The position numbers and the translations under genes are program-made. From assembly GCA_964422925.1 (NCBI GenBank), contig CAYRDC010000004.1, positions 1 to 64,000 on the forward strand: DNA of 64,000 bases. Direction: 5' to 3'. Numbering within the stretch: position 1 is the stretch's first letter; every line of letters starts with the position of its first letter. The notes beneath the pieces are model-generated. The model saw nothing but the letters and a program-made list of their open reading frames with translations, had not been told where the DNA came from and searched no databases. Shown in pieces: positions 30,535 to 38,345 of this stretch. The stretch is from CAYRDC01 sp964422925 (GTDB taxonomy: Bacteria > Bacteroidota > Bacteroidia > Chitinophagales > S012-47).

Positions 30535-33333
30535 TCAATGGGCAGCCAGCCAGTTGGCCCCGCGTCCCACATCGGCCACCAGGGGCACTTTCAGCTCCAC
30601 GGCCTTTTCCATGCTTTCGCGGATGAGTGGCACGAGTTCTTCGGTTTCTTCCTTCACTGCATCGAACACCAATTCGTCATGCACCTGCATGGTCATCACG
30701 GAGCGCAGGCCGCGTTTCCGGATTTCCTCCTGCAGCCTGATCATGGCCACCTTGATGATATCGGCCGCGGTGCCCTGTATGGGAGTGTTGATGGCATTGC
30801 GCTCGGCAAAGCCGCGCACGGTGGCATTCTTTGCGTTGATGTCGGGCAGGTAGCGCCTGCGCCCGAGCAGGGTGGTCACGTAGCCTTTTTCCTTTGCCTG
30901 GGCAATGGAGCGGTCCATGTACTGCCTGATGCCCGGGTATTTTTCAAAATAGGCTTTGATGATGCCGGCAGCTTCTTCGCGCGGAATGCCCAGCCGCTGT
31001 CCCAGCCCGTAGGCCGAAATGCCGTAGGCTATCCCGAAGTTCACCATCTTGGCCCGCCTGCGCATTTCGGGGGTTACCTCCTCGAGGGGCACGTCAAACA
31101 CCTGTGAGGCCGTGGCTGCGTGAATGTCCAGCCCCTGGCGGAACGAACGGATCATGTTTTCATCCCCGCTCAGCGAGGCAATGATGCGCAGCTCAATCTG
31201 GCTGTAATCGGCCGAGATGATGACATGCTGCTCATCGGCCGGGATGAAGGCCTTGCGGATTTCCCGCCCCTTGTCGGTGCGGATGGGGATGTTCTGCAGG
31301 TTGGGGTTGGACGAGCTCAGGCGCCCGGTTACGGCCACCGTCTGGCTGTAATGGGTGTGCACGCGGCCGGTTTTCGGATTCACCAACCCCGGCAGGGCAT
31401 CCACGTAAGTGCTTTTCAGCTTGGTAAGCTCCCGGTATTCCAGCACGAGCCGGGCAATGGGATATTTCGAAGCCAGCCGGGTGAGCACTTCCTCGTTGGT
31501 CGAGAACTGCCCCGTCCGGGTCTTGCGCCCCTCGTAGGGTATTTCCAGCTTGCGGAACAGCACCTCCGAAAGCTGCTTGGGCGAGTCGATGTTGAACGAA
31601 ACCCCCGCGGCTTCGTGGATCTCGCGGGTAAGCCGGATGATTTCCTGCTGCAGCTCCGCGGAATACCGGTTCAGGAACTCCGCATCGAGGGCTACCCCGG
31701 CATATTCCATGTCGACCAGCACGCCCATGAGCGGGATTTCCACCTCGTAATACAGTTTTTCGAAATCGTGCTCCTTCAGCAGGGGCTCGAATTTCTGGCG
31801 CAGCTGCAGGGTGATGTCAGCGTCCTCGGCTGCGTATTCCTTGATGACGTCAACGGGCACCTGGCGCATGGAACCCTGGTGCACCCCCCTTTTCCCGATC
31901 AGGCTTTCGATGCTTACGGGGCGGTAATTGAGGTAGGCTTCCGCCAGGTAATCCATGTTGTGTTTTCTTTCCGGCTCCAGCAGGAAATGGGCGATCAGGG
32001 TATCGAACATCGGTCCGCGGATTTCCACGCCATGGCATTTCAACACCAGCAGATCGTATTTCAGGTTCTGGCCGGTTTTGCCGATGGCCGGGTCTTCGAG
32101 CACGGGGACAAACTCCTGCAGCAGGGCCCGCGTGGCTTCCGGGTTCTCGGGGCAGGGAACATACCAGGCTTCGCCCGGCTCTACGCAGAACGAAAGGCCC
32201 ACCAGTTCGGCCCGCATGGGATCCAGCCCCGTGGTTTCCGTGTCGAGGCTGAACGAACCGGCCTGCTCCAGCACGCGGAGCAGCGCCTGCCGGGCTTCGC
32301 GGGTATCGGCCAGGTGGTATTCATGAGGGGTGTTTTCCAGGGTTCGCGTTCCGGCAGGCAGGGATTCCCGGACAGTGCTTCTGGCGGATAAACCGGCATC
32401 TTCAGCGCCAAACAGGGTCATCTGGCTGCCGGCAGGCCGGCCCAGTTCAATTTTGAAATCCTCACCCAGGATACGTCTGCCCAGGGTGCGGAACTCCAGC
32501 TCGGAAAACAATTCAGCCAGCTTTTCGCGGTCGGGCTCACTGACCCGCAAGGCCTTCACGTTATAGTCCACCGGCACATCGGTGATAATCGTGGCCAGCT
32601 GCTTCGAAAGGATGGCCTGTTCGCGGTGCTCCTCGATGCGTTCCTTCAGCTTCCCCTTCAGCTTGTCGGTGTTTTCAAGCAGGTTTTCCAGCGAGCCGAA
32701 TTCCTTCATGAGCTTCACGGCTGTCTTTTCGCCCACCCCCGGCACCCCGGGAATGTTGTCTACCTTGTCGCCCATCAGCCCGAGGATGTCAATCACCTGC
32801 GAAACGTCTTTGATGTCCCAGCGGGCCAGCACTTCCGGTATGCCCATGGTTTCATAGCCTCCGTTCCGGATCAGGGGCTTGTAAATGAAAATGTTTTCGG
32901 TAACCAGTTGCCCGAAATCCTTGTCAGGGGTTACCATGTACACGGTGAACCCGTCCTTTTCGGCCTTTCGGGCAATGGTGCCGATGATGTCATCGGCTTC
33001 GTAGCCGTCCTTTTCCAGCACGGGAATGTTGAAGGCCCGGGTGATTTCCTTGATATACGGCACCGATTCAATGATGTCCTCGGGCGTTTCCTCCCGGTTG
33101 GCCTTGTAATCGGCAAAAGCGGCTTCCCTTTCGGTGGGCGCGTGGGTGTCGAAGGCCACGGCTATGTGGGTGGGTTTTTCGTTTTCCAGGATATCGTGCA
33201 AAGTAGAGACAAAGCCTCTTATGGCCGAAGTGTTCATGCCCTTGCTGTTGATGAGCGGGCGCTGGATAAAGGCAAAATACGCCCGGTAAATAAGGGCCAT
33301 GGCATCAATCAGGAACAGCTTTTTTTCCTCCAT
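30535..33333 (-). CDS. polA: DNA polymerase I
   Basis: 932 residues, full three-domain length. 5'-3' exonuclease/flap domain ~1-290 (LIDAMALIYRAYFAF; DGYEADDIIGT; LGDKVDNIPGVPGVGEKTA-type H3TH). 3'-5' proofreading domain ~345-520 with an intact DxE at Asp364/Glu366 (SLDTETTGLDP) and the later YAAEDADIT; many bacterial Pol I lack these, so proofreading should be active here. Polymerase domain: motif A DYSQIELR (Asp709), O-helix RRRAKMVNFGIAYG, motif C QVHDELVF (Asp886). Roles in Okazaki-fragment processing and repair. The stop of the AhpD-like gene lies 6 bases upstream. Confidence 0.98.
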   Translation of the reverse strand: MEEKKLFLIDAMALIYRAYFAFIQRPLINSKGMNTSAIRGFVSTLHDILENEKPTHIAVAFDTHAPTEREAAFADYKANREETPEDIIESVPYIKEITRAFNIPVLEKDGYEADDIIGTIARKAEKDGFTVYMVTPDKDFGQLVTENIFIYKPLIRNGGYETMGIPEVLARWDIKDVSQVIDILGLMGDKVDNIPGVPGVGEKTAVKLMKEFGSLENLLENTDKLKGKLKERIEEHREQAILSKQLATIITDVPVDYNVKALRVSEPDREKLAELFSELEFRTLGRRILGEDFKIELGRPAGSQMTLFGAEDAGLSARSTVRESLPAGTRTLENTPHEYHLADTREARQALLRVLEQAGSFSLDTETTGLDPMRAELVGLSFCVEPGEAWYVPCPENPEATRALLQEFVPVLEDPAIGKTGQNLKYDLLVLKCHGVEIRGPMFDTLIAHFLLEPERKHNMDYLAEAYLNYRPVSIESLIGKRGVHQGSMRQVPVDVIKEYAAEDADITLQLRQKFEPLLKEHDFEKLYYEVEIPLMGVLVDMEYAGVALDAEFLNRYSAELQQEIIRLTREIHEAAGVSFNIDSPKQLSEVLFRKLEIPYEGRKTRTGQFSTNEEVLTRLASKYPIARLVLEYRELTKLKSTYVDALPGLVNPKTGRVHTHYSQTVAVTGRLSSSNPNLQNIPIRTDKGREIRKAFIPADEQHVIISADYSQIELRIIASLSGDENMIRSFRQGLDIHAATASQVFDVPLEEVTPEMRRRAKMVNFGIAYGISAYGLGQRLGIPREEAAGIIKAYFEKYPGIRQYMDRSIAQAKEKGYVTTLLGRRRYLPDINAKNATVRGFAERNAINTPIQGTAADIIKVAMIRLQEEIRKRGLRSVMTMQVHDELVFDAVKEETEELVPLIRESMEKAVELKVPLVADVGRGANWLAAH

Positions 33334-33338
33334 AGGGC

Positions 33339-33683
33339 TTATTGTTCGTTGAGGGCCGTCCAGTATTCGAGGGCTCGCCTGGTGTGCGGAATCACGATGG
33401 TGCCGCCAATGAGGTTGGCCATCGCGAATATTTCCATGATCTCTTCCGTGCTGATCCTGTGTTCATGGCATTTGCCCAGGTGATAGCGCACGCAATCGTC
33501 ACACCTTAATACCATGCTGGCCACCAGGCCCAGCATTTCCTTGGTGCGGGCCGGCAAGGCACCGTCCATGAAGGCATTGGTGTCCAGGTTGAAAATGCGC
33601 TTCAGGATCTTGTTATCCTGCTTCAGAAGGGCTTCATTCATCTTTTGCCGGTAGGCATTGAAAGCTTCCACTTGCGGGTTCAT
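33339..33683 (-). CDS. Carboxymuconolactone decarboxylase/AhpD-like protein
   Basis: 114 residues. All-helical CMD fold with the redox-type CxxC at Cys61 and Cys64 (LRCDDCVRYHLGKCHEHRIS), the helix RTKEMLGLVASMV before it, and the EEIMEIFAMANLIGGTIVIPH segment after it. Small proteins like this act as peroxidase partners or are of unknown role. Start ATG 33683. Six bases from polA on the same strand, so it leads that operon. A CAAATATA (minus-strand TATATTTG) promoter element lies upstream. Confidence 0.88.
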   Translation of the reverse strand: MNPQVEAFNAYRQKMNEALLKQDNKILKRIFNLDTNAFMDGALPARTKEMLGLVASMVLRCDDCVRYHLGKCHEHRISTEEIMEIFAMANLIGGTIVIPHTRRALEYWTALNEQ

Positions 33684-33718
33684 ACATTGGAATTTTTGGC
33701 GTCAGGAACAGGGAATTT

Positions 33719-33726
33719 CAAATATA
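33719..33726 (-). promoter_or_regulatory. -7 element for the AhpD-like/polA operon
   Basis: Plus-strand CAAATATA equals minus-strand TATATTTG, an exact TAnnTTTG match, 36 bases before the ATG at 33683; divergent from the element at 33747-33754. Confidence 0.5.
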
Positions 33727-33746
33727 GGGCATATCCCCCAAACGCT

Positions 33747-33754
33747 TATATTTG
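33747..33754 (+). promoter_or_regulatory. -7 element for the lemA-TPM operon
   Basis: TATATTTG, an exact TAnnTTTG match, 45 bases before the lemA ATG. Confidence 0.5.
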
Positions 33755-33798
33755 TGTCAAACACGATAAACACTATTGAACTGTAAATTAAAGCTGTT

Positions 33799-34401
33799 AT
33801 GAAAAAAGCACTGAAATGGGTCATTCCTGTAGGTATTGTCCTGATTCTTTTTATCTGGATTAAGAACGTTTACAACAAGCTGGTAACTATGGATGAGAAT
33901 GTCATCCAGCAATGGTCGCAGGTTGAGAATGTATACCAGCGGAAATACGACCTCATCCCCAACCTGGTAAGCGTGGCAAAGAATTACGCGGACTTTGAAA
34001 AAGAAACCCTTACCGCGGTGGTGGAAGCCCGGGCAAAAGCCACCAGCATCACCATTGACCCGGCCAACCTCACAGAAGAAAGCATGGCGCAGTTCCAGGC
34101 GGCTCAGGACCAGCTGAACGGGGCCTTGTCGCGCCTGCTGCTTACTTTTGAACGCTACCCCGACCTGAAGGCAAACCAAAACTACCTGGAACTGCAGGCC
34201 GAACTGGCCGGCACGGAAAACCGCATCGCGGTGGAACGTAAAAAATTCACCGAAGCGGTGCGTAATTACAACATCACCGTCAGGCGGTTTCCCAATAATA
34301 TCATAGCCGGAATATTCGGATTTGAGAAAAAAGCCAACTTCAAGGCGGAAGAAGCGGCCGAGGGCGGCAAAGTGGACGTGGAAGAATTATTTGATCAATA
34401 A
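33799..34401 (+). CDS. lemA: LemA family membrane protein
   Basis: 200 residues. One N-terminal transmembrane helix (VIPVGIVLILFIWI) and a long helical bundle with all LemA hallmarks: YNKLVTMDENVIQQWSQVENVYQRKYDLIPNLVSVAKNYADFEKETL, then LLLTFERYPDLKANQNYLELQAELAGTENRIAVERKKFTEAVRNYN and the tail FPNNIIAGIFGFEKK. Anchored in the inner membrane; the family is recurrently found with TPM-domain proteins but its biochemical role is not settled. The stop TAA and the next gene's ATG share an A (TAATG), so translation is coupled. Confidence 0.95.
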   Translation: MKKALKWVIPVGIVLILFIWIKNVYNKLVTMDENVIQQWSQVENVYQRKYDLIPNLVSVAKNYADFEKETLTAVVEARAKATSITIDPANLTEESMAQFQAAQDQLNGALSRLLLTFERYPDLKANQNYLELQAELAGTENRIAVERKKFTEAVRNYNITVRRFPNNIIAGIFGFEKKANFKAEEAAEGGKVDVEELFDQ

Positions 34402-34838
34402 TGGCCAGCGCGAGAAATTTTTTCAGTAAGCAGGAAAAAGAAGAATTGGTTGCCTGTATCCATGAAGCGGAAAGCAACACGTCCGGTGAAATCCGTGTCC
34501 ACGTGGACGATACGGCTGACGGAGACGTGCTGAAGCGCGCGTGGCAGGTGTTTGCCAGACTGGGCATGCACAAGACCGCCCAGCGCAATGGAGTGCTCAT
34601 TTACCTGGCAGTCCGCGACCGGCAGTTTGCCATCGTGGGCGATGAAGGCATCAACAAGGTGGTGCCGGAAGGCTTCTGGGACGAAACCAAAAACCGCATG
34701 GAAGCGGCATTCCGTGAAGGCCGTTTCCTGGACGGGCTTAAAGAAGCCATCCTAATGGCCGGTGAAAAACTGAAAACCTATTTTCCCCATAAGGAGGATG
34801 ACGTGAACGAACTGCCTGATGACATTTCCTTTGACTAA
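34401..34838 (+). CDS. TPM-domain protein, cytosolic-type
   Basis: 145 residues, no signal peptide. TPM (TLP18.3/Psb32/MOLO-1) domain: SKQEKEELVACIHEAESNTSGEIRVHVDD, AWQVFARLGMHKTAQRNGVLIYLAVRDRQFAIVGDEGI, and EGRFLDGLKEAIL. The tail is acidic (KEDDVNELPDDISFD). Homologues include weak phosphatases, but activity here is unknown. Second gene of the lemA-TPM-TPM operon; it starts on the last base of the lemA stop and overlaps the following gene by 20 bases. Confidence 0.9.
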   Translation: MASARNFFSKQEKEELVACIHEAESNTSGEIRVHVDDTADGDVLKRAWQVFARLGMHKTAQRNGVLIYLAVRDRQFAIVGDEGINKVVPEGFWDETKNRMEAAFREGRFLDGLKEAILMAGEKLKTYFPHKEDDVNELPDDISFD

Positions 34839-35598
34839 ACCATATTTTCGTTTCCTTTTTAGCCTGCTGATGCTGGCGGTCCTCATGCCCCGTGCGCGGG
34901 CAGAAACCGAATTCCCCAAACTCAAAGGACTGGTCAACGACTTCGGGGAACTGCTCTCCGACCGGGAAGAGGCCGACCTGAACCGGATGCTGCTCGACTA
35001 TGAAGACAGCACATCCAATCAGTTTACCATCGTCACGGTACCCACACTCGATGGCTACGATGTCAGCGACTATGCCTGGGAAGTTGCCGAACGCAACGGA
35101 ATCGGCAAGGATGAAAAAAACAATGGCCTCCTGATTCTGGTAGCCCGTGACGAGCGAAGGGTTTCCATCCAGGTGGGTTACGGGCTTGAGCCTGTCATCA
35201 CCGATGGGCGGGCCAAGCGGGTCATTGAAAAAGACCTGGTGCCGAATTTCCGGAACGGGAAATATTACGAAGGCCTTCGCCAGGGCGTGGAAACCCTCAT
35301 GAAAATGGCCGCTGGTGAATTCACAGCCGATGAGGAAGAAAACGTCTCTCCCAAAATACCCGCCTGGTTGATTATACTCGGTATCCTGTTGTTTCTCAGG
35401 TTTATTTCGAGGGGCGGAGGAGGTTCTTCCATCGGGGGCAAGGGCACGAGGCGTTTCCGGGCCTGGCCCTGGCTCATACCTCCCATGATGGGCGGAGGTG
35501 GCTTCGGGGGAAGCGGTGGCGGCAGCTTCGGAGGAGGCGGGTTTGGTGGTTTCGGGGGCGGCAGTTTCGGAGGCGGGGGGGCATCCGGAGGCTGGTGA
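34819..35598 (+). CDS. Exported TPM-domain protein with Gly-rich tail
   Basis: 259 residues. The start overlaps the preceding TPM gene by 20 bases. Signal peptide ~1-28 (FRFLFSLLMLAVLMPRARA). TPM domain ~30-165: LVNDFGELLSDREEADLNRMLLDYE, QFTIVTVPTLDGYDV, GLLILVARDERRVSIQVGYGLEPVITD. Then a transmembrane helix (IPAWLIILGILLFLRF) and a C-terminal ~65-residue tail of Gly, Ser and Phe (GGGGFGG repeats), as in YgcG-type proteins. Expected topology: TPM domain in the periplasm, tail beyond the membrane helix. Third gene of the LemA/TPM set, which is a conserved arrangement. Confidence 0.92.
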   Translation: MTFPLTKPYFRFLFSLLMLAVLMPRARAETEFPKLKGLVNDFGELLSDREEADLNRMLLDYEDSTSNQFTIVTVPTLDGYDVSDYAWEVAERNGIGKDEKNNGLLILVARDERRVSIQVGYGLEPVITDGRAKRVIEKDLVPNFRNGKYYEGLRQGVETLMKMAAGEFTADEEENVSPKIPAWLIILGILLFLRFISRGGGGSSIGGKGTRRFRAWPWLIPPMMGGGGFGGSGGGSFGGGGFGGFGGGSFGGGGASGGW

Positions 35599-35608
35599 TG
35601 CCATACCT

Positions 35609-35941
35609 CTACTGAAAAGCTTCCGCGGGATCCCAAAACAGTTTCCTGAATTCCACAACCCGGTCATTCTCCACCCGGATATCTTCATTTTCCAGTAATT
35701 CCTGCATAAGGGTTGGCGTGGGAAAATGATTCTTCCCGGTCAATAAACCGTTACGGTTTACCACCCTGTGAGCCGGAACAGGCGGATAAGCGCGGTGGCT
35801 GGCATTCATGGCCCACCCCACCATCCGGGCCGAGCGCCCGGTGCCCAGGTATCGCGCAATGGCCCCGTAGGTGGTCACCCTTCCATATGGCACCAGCCGC
35901 ACCACCTCATATACTTTTTCAAAAAATCCCGCCTGGTCCAT
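35609..35941 (-). CDS. Alkyltransferase-like (ATL) DNA-binding protein
   Basis: 110 residues from the ATG at 35941 (MDQAGFFEKVYEVVRLVPYGRVTTYGAIARYLG); an ATG at 35962 is within about 6 bases of the expected transcription start and less likely. MGMT fold: helix-turn-helix TYGAIARYLGTGRSARMVGWAMN. The active-site PCHR is PAHR, with Ala57 replacing the acceptor Cys. ATL proteins bind O6-alkylguanine and flag it to nucleotide excision repair instead of dealkylating. It has its own promoter on the minus strand. Confidence 0.9.
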   Translation of the reverse strand: MDQAGFFEKVYEVVRLVPYGRVTTYGAIARYLGTGRSARMVGWAMNASHRAYPPVPAHRVVNRNGLLTGKNHFPTPTLMQELLENEDIRVENDRVVEFRKLFWDPAEAFQ

Positions 35942-35973
35942 AAATATTTTTCCAGAGTGCATAATGCGTAGGT

Positions 35974-36007
35974 CAAAAATACGGTTTAACGCCAGTTGCT
36001 GTGCAAA
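35974..36007 (-). promoter_or_regulatory. Promoter of the ATL gene
   Basis: Minus-strand TTTG at 36007-36004, a 22-base spacer, then TATTTTTG at 35981-35974; transcription would begin near 35968. Confidence 0.55.
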
Positions 36008-36051
36008 GTCAGCGGCTATGGCCCTCCGGGAATGTTCTAATTTGCCGGCTG

Positions 36052-36633
36052 TTGATACTCAAGGGAGGAAATATCCAGTCATTGACCGATGCCCGGTTTT
36101 TTGCCAGTTGGGGGGCCGATTGGATAAGTCTGAACCTGGACCCGGAAACAGGCATTGACACCGGGCTGGCGGGAGAAATCGTATCCTGGCTTTCAGGGCC
36201 GCAGATTGCCGGGGAATGGCAAAACCCCGGAAATATTTCCCCGGAAGCTGTGGCAGACCTGGGCCTGAACGGAGTGCAATGGCCGCTTGGTTCCGGGCCC
36301 GGACTGGAACTGCCCGGCATTACCATTTTCCGGGAATCAACCCTGCCGGAAGCCGAAAGCATCGGCCCGAAGGCCCGGTTCGACTACCTGGTTTTGAAAA
36401 CGGATACTCCTCCGGATCAATGGAATAAAGAAGCAGTGAAAAGCATAATGAAGCTTACCGTAAAATATGAAGTAGTGCTCCAGGCCCCTGTGCAGCCGCA
36501 GGCATTGCCCCGCGTGGCGGAGTTTGGTTTTACCGGGTTGAACCTGGACGCCATCCCGGAAGAGCAAACTGGCTTGAAAGCGTTTGACGACCTGAATGAA
36601 CTGCTGGAAAAATGGCAGGAACTGTATGGATGA
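36052..36633 (+). CDS. TIM-barrel protein related to phosphoribosylanthranilate isomerase, degenerate
   Basis: About 194 residues if the TTG at 36052 is used (a GTG at 36001 would add 17). Pattern resembles TrpF: a first strand followed by GGNIQSLTDARFFASWGADWISLNLDPE, IAGEWQN, VNGVQWPLG-like strand, and FTGLNLDAIPE. The usual strand-one KxCG, with the catalytic Cys, reads LILKGG here. That loss, and the lack of other trp genes, argue against PRA isomerase activity. The product is a cytosolic soluble protein. It overlaps the following glycosyltransferase start by 8 bases, so the two are co-expressed. No close function can be given. Confidence 0.55.
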   Translation: MILKGGNIQSLTDARFFASWGADWISLNLDPETGIDTGLAGEIVSWLSGPQIAGEWQNPGNISPEAVADLGLNGVQWPLGSGPGLELPGITIFRESTLPEAESIGPKARFDYLVLKTDTPPDQWNKEAVKSIMKLTVKYEVVLQAPVQPQALPRVAEFGFTGLNLDAIPEEQTGLKAFDDLNELLEKWQELYG

Positions 36634-37918
36634 ACTGAACACATATCTTCAAAACAACCGGACCCTGCCGCAACAGTTGCAGGAACCTCCTCCGGACGGT
36701 CTCTGGATGGTGGTTGCCATTCCTGCCTGTGCCGAGCCAAACGTGGTAAATACACTCCAGTCGCTGTGGGAATGCGACCGGCCCAATGCTCCGGTAGAAA
36801 TAATCATTCTGTTCAACAGCCATGAATACGATGAAGACGATGTAGTGGAAATGAACCAAAACATTTACTGGCTGGTCATGGACTGGGCCAGGCGCCATGC
36901 AGACCCCAAAATTCATTACCGGTTTCTTCAGCTGCTGAACATTCCACGCGATAAGGCCACGATAGGCTGGCTGCGTAAAGCCGTAATGGATGAAGCGGCA
37001 GGAAGGTTATCTCTGGCCGGCAACCCGGACGGGATTATCGTCACCCTTGACGCGGATTGTGAAGTGTCGTCAAATTATCTGACCGGGATCGAGGCCTGGT
37101 TTCACCTGCACCCGGAAGCCGAAGCAGCCACTTTGCATTTTGAACATCCACTGCACGGGCCGCTGGACAGCAGCTTGTATAAAGGCATTACCCTGCATGA
37201 ACTGTTTTTACGCTATTATGCCGAAGGAATACGCTACAGCGGGTTCCCTTACGGATGGCTTACCCTGGGTTCAGCCATGGCGGTGAGGGCAGCGGCCTAT
37301 GCCAAAGCAGGGGGTATGAACACGCGCGTAGCGTTTGAGGATTTCCATTTCCTGAAGCAATTTATGACTCCGGACAGGTTCGGGCAGATCAGTGAAATCA
37401 CCGTTTATCCTTCTCCCCGTGAATCAACCCGGATTCCTGCCGGTACCGGGCAGGTTCAGCACCGGTGGATGCGGCAAAAAGATAATTATTACCTTGCTTA
37501 CGACCCCCGCAGCTTCCGGGATCTGAAAACCTTTGCTGAACAGATTCCCGGCCTGTATTCGCTGGATAAACCCAATGAATACAACCGGTTTATCATGGAA
37601 CTGCCGCAAAGCGTTATATCCTGGTTGACTGATTCCAATTTTTACGAGCAATTGCTGGAAGTAAAGGCCAGGAGCGACACCCCGGAGTCATTTATACAAG
37701 CCTTTTATCAACGTTTCGATGCGTGGTGGGTACGGCAATACATTCGCCATTCCCGGGATCATTTTTACCCGGAAATCCGCGTGGAGGAAGCGTCTTCCAG
37801 ATTGCTGGAATGGATTACAGGACGGGTATTGGGCACACCAATCCCGCAAGATCTTTTGGATCTTTTCCGGCTTCGGCAACAACAAAGAGTACGTCAACCT
37901 CGCAAAATAGTCGTTTAA
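36626..37918 (+). CDS. Glycosyltransferase family 2-like protein
   Basis: 430 residues from the ATG at 36626, overlapping the TIM-barrel gene by 8 bases. N-terminal GT-A fold: WMVVAIPACAEPNVVNTLQSLWECDRPNAPVEIIILFN, then the DxD-like metal site in IIVTLDADCEVSSNYL, and a late acceptor-side acidic segment AFEDFHFLKQF. No transmembrane helices, so a soluble or peripherally membrane-bound enzyme. The C-terminal ~150 residues are helical (FYEQLLEVKARSD, FYQRFDAWWVRQYIRH). Donor and acceptor unknown. Ends four bases before the stop of the convergent HU gene. Confidence 0.75.
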   Translation: MDELNTYLQNNRTLPQQLQEPPPDGLWMVVAIPACAEPNVVNTLQSLWECDRPNAPVEIIILFNSHEYDEDDVVEMNQNIYWLVMDWARRHADPKIHYRFLQLLNIPRDKATIGWLRKAVMDEAAGRLSLAGNPDGIIVTLDADCEVSSNYLTGIEAWFHLHPEAEAATLHFEHPLHGPLDSSLYKGITLHELFLRYYAEGIRYSGFPYGWLTLGSAMAVRAAAYAKAGGMNTRVAFEDFHFLKQFMTPDRFGQISEITVYPSPRESTRIPAGTGQVQHRWMRQKDNYYLAYDPRSFRDLKTFAEQIPGLYSLDKPNEYNRFIMELPQSVISWLTDSNFYEQLLEVKARSDTPESFIQAFYQRFDAWWVRQYIRHSRDHFYPEIRVEEASSRLLEWITGRVLGTPIPQDLLDLFRLRQQQRVRQPRKIVV

Positions 37919-37922
37919 GCAA

Positions 37923-38195
37923 CTAATTCAGGCCGGCAACCAGGTCTTTGCTGGGTTTGAACTTTACGGTTTTGCGAGCTGGAATATACACCGGTTTACC
38001 CGTGTTCATATCCCTCCCCTTACGGGGCCGCTGCTGTTTCACCGTAAACGTACCCAAACCAATAAGTGCAATCCGCTCTCCTTCCAATAGCCGGCTCCGG
38101 CATATTGACAGCATGGATTCCACATACTTTTCAGCCCTCACTTTGGTTACCCCCAGTTCAGCAGCAATTTCAGCGATCAAATCTTTTTTGTTCAT
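37923..38195 (-). CDS. hup: HU-family DNA-binding protein
   Basis: 90 residues, the normal HU/IHF size. N-terminal helices (MNKKDLIAEIAAELGVTKVRAEKYV), central strand region RIALIGLGTFTVKQQRPRKGRDMNTGKPVYIPARKTVKFKPSKDL: the GxFxV, RxGRxP-like arm and KPVYIPA correspond to the DNA-embracing beta arm of HU. Nucleoid protein. A minus-strand TATATTTG promoter is 49 bases upstream of the ATG. Confidence 0.93.
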   Translation of the reverse strand: MNKKDLIAEIAAELGVTKVRAEKYVESMLSICRSRLLEGERIALIGLGTFTVKQQRPRKGRDMNTGKPVYIPARKTVKFKPSKDLVAGLN

Positions 38196-38243
38196 ATAAT
38201 TGCTGTATTAAGGGTGAAATTAATAACAACGAGGGATTATGTA

Positions 38244-38251
38244 CAAATATA
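38244..38251 (-). promoter_or_regulatory. -7 element for hup
   Basis: Plus-strand CAAATATA (minus TATATTTG), exact TAnnTTTG; divergent from the element at 38324-38331. Confidence 0.5.
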
Positions 38252-38323
38252 AAAAAATGAACGGGATTAAAAAGCATTTCAGGATTTTTTCTTTAGAATA
38301 TTAAGGACTCCTGTATAATTCCA

Positions 38324-38331
38324 TATTTTTG
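38324..38331 (+). promoter_or_regulatory. -7 element for the subtilase gene
   Basis: TATTTTTG, an exact TAnnTTTG match, 15 bases before the ATG at 38346. Confidence 0.5.
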
Positions 38332-38345
38332 ACAAAGCACTTGTC

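Noticed and set aside
31120..32391. 423-codon frame opposite polA
   Set aside because: Antisense to a fully conserved DNA polymerase I with intact motifs; it is a shadow of third-position GC bias.
35265..35636. Proline-rich frame opposite the second TPM gene
   Set aside because: It is the complement of the Gly-rich tail of the TPM protein and has no start context.
36001..36051. GTG start extending the TIM-barrel gene by 17 residues
   Set aside because: The added residues are not barrel-like, and the extension overlaps the -33 region of the divergent ATL promoter; the alternative is kept only as a possibility.
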